Assembly (NCBI RefSeq): GCF_025770725.1
Contig: NZ_JANZKZ010000001.1
Location: 310,001 to 374,000, forward strand
DNA: 64,000 nt
Direction: 5' to 3'
DNA from: Sulfurospirillum oryzae
Lineage (GTDB): Bacteria > Campylobacterota > Campylobacteria > Campylobacterales > Sulfurospirillaceae
Positions 57,971 to 64,000 of the stretch are shown here, one piece after another (within the stretch, counting starts at the first letter, position 1; every line of letters begins with the position of its first letter). A model generated the notes under the pieces. It saw only the letters and a list, made by a program, of their open reading frames with translations. It was not told where the DNA came from and made no database searches. Made by a program: the position numbers and the translations under genes.

Positions 57971-58730
57971 TATGAAAATCTCCTAAATACGCTGCTATAA
58001 CTTCAGGGTCGCAAATCGCGTCACTTGGTTTACCCTCAAAAATTGTTTTACCATAATCAAGAACCAAGACTTTGTCACATAATTGATTAACAAACTTCAT
58101 ATCATGTTCAATTAAAAGAACGGTCAAATCAAAATCAACGCGCGCTTTTTTAATAATTTCTCCGAGCTCTTCTGTCTCTGATGGGTTCATACCAGCAGCA
58201 GGCTCATCCAAAAGCAATAGCTCAGGATTGGTGGCTAAAGCTCTTGCAATTTCAACTTTTCGTTGTTGACCGTAACTAAGATCTACCGCCTTATCATGTG
58301 CAAACGATGCCATTCCAAAGTAGTCTAAAATTTCCATCGAACGCGCTTTAATACGTCTTTCTTCTGAAATAAAACGAGGGAAACGTACAATGGACTCCAA
58401 AAAGCCATAACGTGCTTGAAAATCGAAACCGATCAAGACGTTTTCCAAAACACTCATGCTGGAAAAAAGTCTGATATTTTGAAATGTTCTAGCAATCCCT
58501 TTTCGCACAATATGATGGGGTTTAAGCCCATTAATGGCTTCGTTTCTAAATATAACAGAACCTGAAGTCGGTTCATAATTGCCTGTAATGATGTTGAACA
58601 TCGTCGTTTTACCGGCGCCATTAGGACCAATCAGTCCAAAAATCTCTTTAGGAGCAACACTAAAGCTCGTCTCTTTAATGGCTGTTACACCGCCAAAATT
58701 TTTAGTGACATTGTCAATTTTTAAGATCAT
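57957..58730 (-). CDS. livG: Branched-chain amino-acid ABC transporter ATPase LivG
   Basis: 257 residues. Walker A GPNGAGKTT (~37), signature SYGQQRK (~155), Walker B LLLLDEPAAGMNPSE. The typical LivG extra C-terminal segment (ICDPEVIAAYLG) is present. The ATG overlaps the livM stop (ATGA). Confidence 0.96.
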   Translation of the reverse strand: MILKIDNVTKNFGGVTAIKETSFSVAPKEIFGLIGPNGAGKTTMFNIITGNYEPTSGSVIFRNEAINGLKPHHIVRKGIARTFQNIRLFSSMSVLENVLIGFDFQARYGFLESIVRFPRFISEERRIKARSMEILDYFGMASFAHDKAVDLSYGQQRKVEIARALATNPELLLLDEPAAGMNPSETEELGEIIKKARVDFDLTVLLIEHDMKFVNQLCDKVLVLDYGKTIFEGKPSDAICDPEVIAAYLGDFHNDQC

Positions 58731-59767
58731 TTGCCACCCTTTTTACGAAACTTTAGTACATCTGTCAACTCTTTTTTGCCCATAATACCCTCACGTGCAA
58801 ACAGCATGATGAAAATAAGAATAAGCGAGAATACCACCATGCGCATACCTGGCATACCATGTGTTTCATAGCCGAAAAGCTTCATTGGTTCGTCTAAAAA
58901 GCGCATCCATTCACTTCCACCCATAACAAGCACTGTACCAATAATTGCACCTGTTGTACTTCCAAGTCCACCCAAAACGATGATGATTAAAAGCTGGAAT
59001 GTAAAGAAAAAGTCGAAAAGATCAGGTGAAATGCTGGTAAGAAGTGCTGCTAAAAGTCCCCCTCCCACACCTTCAAAAAAGGCACTGGTACAAAAAGCCA
59101 GTGTTTTAGCTTTAAACGTATTGACACCCATTGCAATGGCGGCATCTTCATCATCCCTAACTGCCTTCATTGCACGACCGAATTTAGAGTTGATGATATT
59201 TAAGACCACAATGACAGCGATCATCGCTATGCCACCCGTCCAGTAAAGATTTGAAAACTCTGGTATGTCATTAAGACCTAATGAGCCATTCGTTACTTCA
59301 GGATGGTTAATCGCCAAAATCTTAATAATAAATCCAAAGCCAAGCGTTACGATTGCAAGATAATCCCCTCTAACTCTAAAAACAGGAAAAGAGAGAATGG
59401 CTGCTAAAGTTGCTGCAAATGCGCCACCCAAAAGAAGAGCCACAACAAAATTCGCATGAAGCGTTAAGACAAAAGGATAAGGATCAACAATCGCGTATTG
59501 ATACTGTTTAGCCTCAGGGCTTACCAGTAAAAGCGCTGCAGTATAGGCCCCGATTGCTACGAAGCCATTTGGCTCGAGTGAAAACTGACCTGTCACACCA
59601 TTGATCAGATTGTAGCTAACCGCCAAAATGACGAAAATAGCGATGTTATTTAAAATTCTTACTGTATATTCATCAAAATGAGTATTAGCAAACCAGATAA
59701 ACCACAATGTGATGACAATAAAAGTAAATTTGAGCCATTGCTCTTTTTTTATCATGAGACTATTCAT
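58727..59767 (-). CDS. livM: Branched-chain amino-acid ABC transporter permease LivM
   Basis: 346 residues from the ATG at 59767 (TAGG in front; 1 base after livH). Eight to ten transmembrane helices; the permease signature VRDDEDAAIAMGVNTFKAKTLAFCTSAFFEGVGG is the EAA-like loop that contacts the ATPases. Length normal. Confidence 0.94.
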   Translation of the reverse strand: MNSLMIKKEQWLKFTFIVITLWFIWFANTHFDEYTVRILNNIAIFVILAVSYNLINGVTGQFSLEPNGFVAIGAYTAALLLVSPEAKQYQYAIVDPYPFVLTLHANFVVALLLGGAFAATLAAILSFPVFRVRGDYLAIVTLGFGFIIKILAINHPEVTNGSLGLNDIPEFSNLYWTGGIAMIAVIVVLNIINSKFGRAMKAVRDDEDAAIAMGVNTFKAKTLAFCTSAFFEGVGGGLLAALLTSISPDLFDFFFTFQLLIIIVLGGLGSTTGAIIGTVLVMGGSEWMRFLDEPMKLFGYETHGMPGMRMVVFSLILIFIMLFAREGIMGKKELTDVLKFRKKGGK

Positions 59768-59768
59768 C

Positions 59769-60665
59769 TTAAAACCTACTTTTTTCAAAATCAATACCCA
59801 AAATACCTGTGGGCTTAAACAAAAGGATTAAGATCAAAAAGATAAAGGCGAACGCATCTTTATAGCCACCCAACTCTGGGAAAAAAGCGATGACAACAAC
59901 TTCAGTAAAACCTATAATCAAACCTCCAAGAACAGCACCACCAACACTACCAATGCCACCAACAACAGCTGCTGCAAAAGCTTTGAGTCCCACAAGTACA
60001 CCCATCATTGGTTCAACGGAAGGGTAATTAACCGCCCAGAAAATACCGCCCACTGCTGCAAGCGCTGAGCCCATACCAAAGACCAAAGTAATGATACGAT
60101 TCGCATCAATGCCCATGAGATTAACTGTACCAACATCAAAAGCAAGGGCACGAATTGCCATACCATACTTTGTTTTGTAAAGTACCCATAAAATAATTGC
60201 CAATAAAAATGCCGTAATAATTGGAACAATAATCGCAGAGACTGGCATCGTTAAGCTCATAAAATCGACTACATTTTCCAAATAAGCAGGAACGGGGAAA
60301 GCTCTTGGAACGCCACCAAAAAAGACGTTGAAAGCATTTTCAAGGAAAAAGCTTACACCAATAGCTGTAATTAAAAGTGAAATTTTGGGAGCACTACGCA
60401 ATGGTCGATACGCGATTCGATCACTCGCCATACCTAAAAGTGCTGAGCCAACAATAGCTAGAAGAACTGCCGCCCCAAAAGGAAGGTCTAATACGGCAAT
60501 ACCAAAATACCCTAAAAATCCACCCACCATCATAATATCGCCATGCGCAAAATTGATGAGTCTTAATACTCCATACACCATCGTATAACCAATGGCGATA
60601 AGCGCATACATACTGCCAAGGCTAAAGCCGTTGACCATCTGTTGCATAAACATTGTTAAATCCAA
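59769..60665 (-). CDS. livH: Branched-chain amino-acid ABC transporter permease LivH
   Basis: 298 residues from a TTG at 60665 that lies 6 bases behind AGGAGA; the open frame goes 12 codons further up and an ATG at 60653 is also possible. About eight transmembrane helices with GYTMVYGVLRLINFAHGD and the EAA-like loop RALAFDVGTVNLMGIDANRI. Confidence 0.94.
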   Translation of the reverse strand: MDLTMFMQQMVNGFSLGSMYALIAIGYTMVYGVLRLINFAHGDIMMVGGFLGYFGIAVLDLPFGAAVLLAIVGSALLGMASDRIAYRPLRSAPKISLLITAIGVSFFLENAFNVFFGGVPRAFPVPAYLENVVDFMSLTMPVSAIIVPIITAFLLAIILWVLYKTKYGMAIRALAFDVGTVNLMGIDANRIITLVFGMGSALAAVGGIFWAVNYPSVEPMMGVLVGLKAFAAAVVGGIGSVGGAVLGGLIIGFTEVVVIAFFPELGGYKDAFAFIFLILILLFKPTGILGIDFEKSRF

Positions 60666-60727
60666 ATAGATTCTCCTAAAATATTTTAGAGCAATGCCCA
60701 CTTTTGCGAGTGAAAATTGCTCTAAAA

Positions 60728-60762
60728 TCTCTGCCTTTCATCTTTACATGTAAAGGCAGAGA
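60728..60762 (-). terminator. Attenuator hairpin between livJ and livH
   Basis: Perfect 11-bp stem TCTCTGCCTTT / AAAGGCAGAGA with a 13-base loop; on the minus strand TTTTAGAG follows. Nine bases after the livJ stop. It probably stops part of the transcripts so that the binding protein is made in excess. The loop contains most of a TTACATGTAA palindrome (60744-60753). Confidence 0.75.
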
Positions 60763-60770
60763 TGAGAAAA

Positions 60771-61889
60771 TTATGGATTTACAGTTGCTTTATAAACAGC
60801 TTTACCATTTTGAACAACTTTAATAACCGCTGAACGTGTAGAGTTACCTGTTTTATCCATGTTGATAACACCAGATACACCTTCAAAATTAACAGTCGCT
60901 TTAATTTCTTTGTTGATACAAATACTATCTTCTGGATTTGCACAACGATTCATTGCATCTACCATTAAGTTATAAGCATCTGCGCCAAGTGCAACAAATG
61001 AATTAACTTCTTGTTTTCCAGTTTTTTGTGAATAGGCAGCAATGAAATCTTTTGAACGTTGTGTCGGAGGCGCACCATAATCAAAGAAGTCTGTAAACAT
61101 ATAACCCTCAACTGCATCGCCACCTAAATCAATAAAGGTTTGGTTAGCAACACCATCTCCTGAGAACATAGGCTTAACTAGTCCAATTTGTTTTGCTTGA
61201 CGAGCAATCATAGAAACTTCTGGGTGATACATTGGCAAGAAAAGAAAATCTGGATTTGCAGCTTTAATTTGAGAAACAACCGCTTTAAAGTCTTTGTCAC
61301 CTGAGCTTACTTTGATCTCTTTTACAATTTTACCACCAGCTTTTGTGAAAGCCTCAGTAAATGCTTTTGCAAGACCAAGAGAATAAACTTGTGCTTGATC
61401 AACTACGACAACAGCCGTTTTAAGTTTAAGGTCTTTAACGGCATAGTTTGCAACAACTGCGCCTTGGAAAGAGTCAGTAAAACAAACGCGGTTTGCAAAC
61501 TCTTTTTGCTCTGTTAACTTGTCATTTGTTGCAACAGGAGAGATAACAGGAATCTGTTTTTTCTCAGCAATCGCCATAACTTGTGCTGTGTTTGTACTGG
61601 TTAATTCACCAAGAATTCCCACAACTTTGTCAGAACTGATAAGTCTTGTAGCAGCATTGGCTGACTCAACTTTGTCGCCTTTGGTATCAACTAGTACTAA
61701 TTTAACGGTATCTCCGTTTTTTAGTTTTGGTTGCAACGAATTGGCAAACTCAATACCCTCATAGGCAGTTTGACCGTATGCCGCAAGCGGTCCACTCATT
61801 GACATTGTAACACCAACATTGATCTCTTTGGCAAAAGAAGATGAAGCCAAAAGCGCAACAGATGTAGCAAGAACAGCTAGTTTTCTCAT
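60771..61889 (-). CDS. livJ: Branched-chain amino-acid ABC transporter substrate-binding protein
   Basis: 372 residues. Sec signal peptide (MRKLAVLATSVALLASSSFA), then the type I periplasmic-binding fold (INVGVTMSMSGPLAAYGQTAYEGIEFA ... SSDKVVGILGELTSTNTAQVM). Cysteines at 295-320 (RCANPEDSIC) may form a disulfide. It is the first and most abundant product of the liv operon. The true ligand (Leu/Ile/Val or other amino acid) is inferred from the operon. Confidence 0.94.
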   Translation of the reverse strand: MRKLAVLATSVALLASSSFAKEINVGVTMSMSGPLAAYGQTAYEGIEFANSLQPKLKNGDTVKLVLVDTKGDKVESANAATRLISSDKVVGILGELTSTNTAQVMAIAEKKQIPVISPVATNDKLTEQKEFANRVCFTDSFQGAVVANYAVKDLKLKTAVVVVDQAQVYSLGLAKAFTEAFTKAGGKIVKEIKVSSGDKDFKAVVSQIKAANPDFLFLPMYHPEVSMIARQAKQIGLVKPMFSGDGVANQTFIDLGGDAVEGYMFTDFFDYGAPPTQRSKDFIAAYSQKTGKQEVNSFVALGADAYNLMVDAMNRCANPEDSICINKEIKATVNFEGVSGVINMDKTGNSTRSAVIKVVQNGKAVYKATVNP

Positions 61890-62014
61890 GAATACTCCTT
61901 AGTGTAGTAATGTAAATATAGTACAAAAAAGTTACTTAATATTGAATGTAAAGTTTTGAAGGAGTTGTATAAAAAGTGTGCATTTGAAAAATGTTACAAA
62001 AAGAAATAGAGGAG

Positions 62015-62037
62015 TTCCACCCCAAAAAGGGGTGGAA
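62015..62037 (-). terminator. Terminator after the first porin gene
   Basis: TTCCACCCC-AAAAA-GGGGTGGAA, a perfect 9-bp GC-rich stem, 15 bases after the porin stop. The downstream T-run is interrupted (CTCCTCTATTTCTTTTT). Confidence 0.8.
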
Positions 62038-62051
62038 TAAAAAGGCAGAAA

Positions 62052-63335
62052 TTAGAATTTATAAGAAGCTTTTACCCAAAGATCGCTACCATCAACATCT
62101 TTACCTTGTTTCTCATACTCTGCACCAAGTTTGAAGCCTTTTAAAGCGCCATCAAACTTGTATGAGCCATATACTGCTGAGTAAGAGTATTTTGCATCAA
62201 GATAGTTATCATCAGCAAGAACATAACGTACACCAACATTTGCAGCTGAAGTTACATCATAGTTTACATCAGCAAGGTATGCTTGTGTATCTCTTGTATA
62301 GCCTGGAGAAGAGATAACTGCATCAGTATAAAGAAGGTCAGCACCATTACCTAAACCAGATACAAGTTCACCTCTATGTAAGCCTTTAGCTGTTGAAGAT
62401 CCATTCGCTACAGCTGTTGCAACATCATCATCACTTGTTTGTGAGTATGCGATTGTTCCATTAATGCCTTTATAGCTTAATCCTGCTTTAAGAGCATAAC
62501 TTGTAATACTATCATCAGCATATGGTGAAACAACTAATGTATTTGCTAAATTTGTCAAAGTATTGTCAATTTTATTGTAATAGAATTGACCGCCTAAAGT
62601 ATAACCAATTTCCCCTGCTTTACCTTCATAAAGAGCTTCTGCGTATGCTAATTGAGCGATATCATTAGCATAAGCATATGCAGCTGTTAAAGTAAGACCT
62701 GGGACTGATTTATTGATAGCTGCAAGAGTATATGCACCATCTTCAGCATTTACAGGTAATTCTCCGTATGAAAGTGAACCTGTTGCAAATTTCTTAGTGA
62801 ATTCACCAATTTTACCATTGTTATCTGTTCTATCTTGACCTTTCTGAACATAACCAGCGATCAATGTAGTATTTGGAAGATCTGTGTTAATAACAGCAGC
62901 ACCTTCAAATGAATCTTTCACTACACGTGAACCTGAACTTGCAACAAGTGGAGTATCTAAGAACATACGACCAACAAGTGCAGTTGTTTTACCGATTGTA
63001 TATGAAATGTATGCTTCAGAAAGAACAGCGCCAGGTCCATACATTGTGCCAGCAAACATATCTTTTTCATTGTCACTTGCAAATGGCGATGAACTACCTT
63101 GGAATGTAAAGTTTGCACCTAAACCATAAAATGATGCTGTTTTATAGTTGAGCATAATACCTGTTGTGAAAATACTTTCACTATTTGTACCATTATCTTT
63201 ATCGAAGTAATAAGCTTTAAGCTCACCACTTACTTTACCATTTTTAAACGCGTCAGCAAGTGTATCTGCTGCAAATGAGCTAGATGCGAGTCCAGCAACA
63301 ACGATAGCCGCCAAGCTAAGTTTAGCTAATTTCAT
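62052..63335 (-). CDS. Outer membrane porin (epsilonproteobacterial)
   Basis: 427 residues from the ATG at 63335 (AAGGAG in front); the frame starts 18 codons earlier. Signal peptide MKLAKLSLAAIVVAGLASSSFA, then amphipathic beta-strand pattern (GKVSGELKAYYFD...) and a C-terminal Phe (DLWVKASYKF) as in OprD-like/epsilon porins. It forms the main diffusion channel of the outer membrane. The first residues after the signal (ADTLADAFKNGKVSGELKAYYFD) match many Sulfurospirillum/Campylobacterales porins as I recall them. Lies directly downstream of a second porin gene. Confidence 0.88.
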   Translation of the reverse strand: MKLAKLSLAAIVVAGLASSSFAADTLADAFKNGKVSGELKAYYFDKDNGTNSESIFTTGIMLNYKTASFYGLGANFTFQGSSSPFASDNEKDMFAGTMYGPGAVLSEAYISYTIGKTTALVGRMFLDTPLVASSGSRVVKDSFEGAAVINTDLPNTTLIAGYVQKGQDRTDNNGKIGEFTKKFATGSLSYGELPVNAEDGAYTLAAINKSVPGLTLTAAYAYANDIAQLAYAEALYEGKAGEIGYTLGGQFYYNKIDNTLTNLANTLVVSPYADDSITSYALKAGLSYKGINGTIAYSQTSDDDVATAVANGSSTAKGLHRGELVSGLGNGADLLYTDAVISSPGYTRDTQAYLADVNYDVTSAANVGVRYVLADDNYLDAKYSYSAVYGSYKFDGALKGFKLGAEYEKQGKDVDGSDLWVKASYKF

Positions 63336-63475
63336 ATTTTCTCCTTGAAAATGTTTGATTACCATTTGGTTACAAGCGGAAGTATACAAAAAAAAACACT
63401 AAAGTCAAATAAAACATGTGATGAAAAAGTAAGCTTTTTATAAAAAATTGAAGTTTTTGTGAGTTTTTAAGGAAA

Positions 63476-63497
63476 GAGAGCGGCAAAAACCGCCCTC
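63476..63497 (-). terminator. Terminator after the second porin gene
   Basis: On the minus strand GAGGGCGG-TTTTTG-CCGCTCTC (8 bp with one G-U), followed after a few bases by TTTCCTTAAAAACTC. It starts 25 bases past the porin stop, ahead of the first porin's promoter. Confidence 0.75.
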
Positions 63498-63521
63498 ATT
63501 AAGACTTAGTTAAGATACAAA

Positions 63522-64000
63522 TTAGAATTTGTAGTTAGCTCTAAATCTCATATCGCTTGAATCTACTGTAGCAGCCGCTGTTGCACCAAATGCTGCAGTA
63601 TCTTTTGTACAATCTTCATACTCTAAAGAAAGTGTCAAGCCTTTAACAGCTGGAATATCGTAAGAAATTTGTCCTTCCCAGTATTTATAGTCTATATTAG
63701 CACTTCTTGCATTGAATGTGTTAGTTCTAGCACCATCAGCACTAATGTCAATGTATTGACCCATTACTTTAAGTCCTGTTACGCCCACTTTTGAGAAATC
63801 ATAAGAAAGCTCAACTTTATACGCATCTGTGTTTGAAGTTGATACTTTAGAAGCACCTGCGATCAATGGAGCAGTAAAGGCTACAGCACCACCAGCGCCA
63901 TTACCCATACCAAGGATAACATCATCACTATTAGATGTTGTTGTATAACCTAGTTTAGCACCAAAACCTGCAAGGTCGATTAAAGATGCTTGAAGACCTA
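63522..64000 (-). CDS. Outer membrane porin (partial, C-terminal part)
   Basis: The frame is open to the right edge; about 159 residues are visible, starting GLQASLIDLAGFGAKLGYTT and ending DMRFRANYKF with the terminal Phe needed for outer-membrane assembly. The internal ATG at 63908 is not the start. Beta-strand pattern and C-terminus are like the neighbouring porin, so the two are likely tandem paralogues. Confidence 0.82.
   Translation of the reverse strand, partial: GLQASLIDLAGFGAKLGYTTTSNSDDVILGMGNGAGGAVAFTAPLIAGASKVSTSNTDAYKVELSYDFSKVGVTGLKVMGQYIDISADGARTNTFNARSANIDYKYWEGQISYDIPAVKGLTLSLEYEDCTKDTAAFGATAAATVDSSDMRFRANYKF

Overview
The window reads as chromosomal DNA of a free-living Campylobacterota (Epsilonproteobacteria), most likely Sulfurospirillum or a close relative. 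The evidence is gene order and protein type. There is an ATP synthase cluster with two b-type subunits (b and b') and no a or c gene, lying between parAB and tolQRAB-pal. There are also a ResB/ResC-fused CcsBA, an epsilon-type malate:quinone oxidoreductase, a single-domain BirA, a PUA-less ProB and an epsilon-type RecO. From memory, the order rplU-rpmA-obgE-proB-fmt-birA-parAB-atp-tol-pal-slyD-fabD-mtnN matches Campylobacter jejuni closely. This is core genome: I see no prophage, insertion sequence, CRISPR array or integron. The DNA is AT-rich, and about 90% of it is coding, mostly on the minus strand.

Layout. 0-7.5 kb (minus): rlmH end, accD, an inositol-monophosphatase family gene, gltD and gltB. 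7.7-12.3 kb: recO (plus), then minus-strand ttcA-like, mtnN, fabD, a small NtrC-like regulator and slyD. 12.4-17 kb: cpoB, pal, tolB, tolA, tolR, tolQ, the envelope-tethering system. 17-22.8 kb: atpC-D-G-A-H-F-F'. 22.9-28.7 kb: parB, parA, birA, fmt, proB, obgE, rpmA, rplU. 28.7-37.8 kb: pyk, unknown genes, a CheX-like protein, an S41 peptidase relative, GNAT, methyltransferase, mqo, ridA, dapE. 37.9-48.7 kb: mutS2, murC, dapC, a ThiF-like/nitrilase-like pair, xseB, metX, guaB, gatA. 48.6-53.5 kb: an unannotated 42-residue membrane protein, ileS, a cinA-like gene on the plus strand and six tRNA genes. 53.5-64 kb: a membrane protein, ccsBA, the livFGMHJ branched-chain amino-acid transporter and two tandem porin genes.

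The strongest unexplained signal is not a gene. The exact palindrome TTACATGTAA occurs 25 times by my reading, with seven more copies differing at one base, in genes and in gaps alike. From base composition I would expect well under one copy. It shapes protein sequence (recurring LHVK and TCK tetrapeptides) and sits in intergenic hairpins. It is nearly absent from the atp-tol block. Other points of interest are a hairpin-forming repeat present twice with a compensatory base-pair change, several enzyme homologues that lack a catalytic or ligand residue (S41 peptidase, nitrilase-like, ThiF-like, TtcA-like, degenerate enhancer-binding protein), a CinA with a degraded N-terminal domain and a structured leader, and a tRNA operon with a textbook promoter that overlaps a stop codon.
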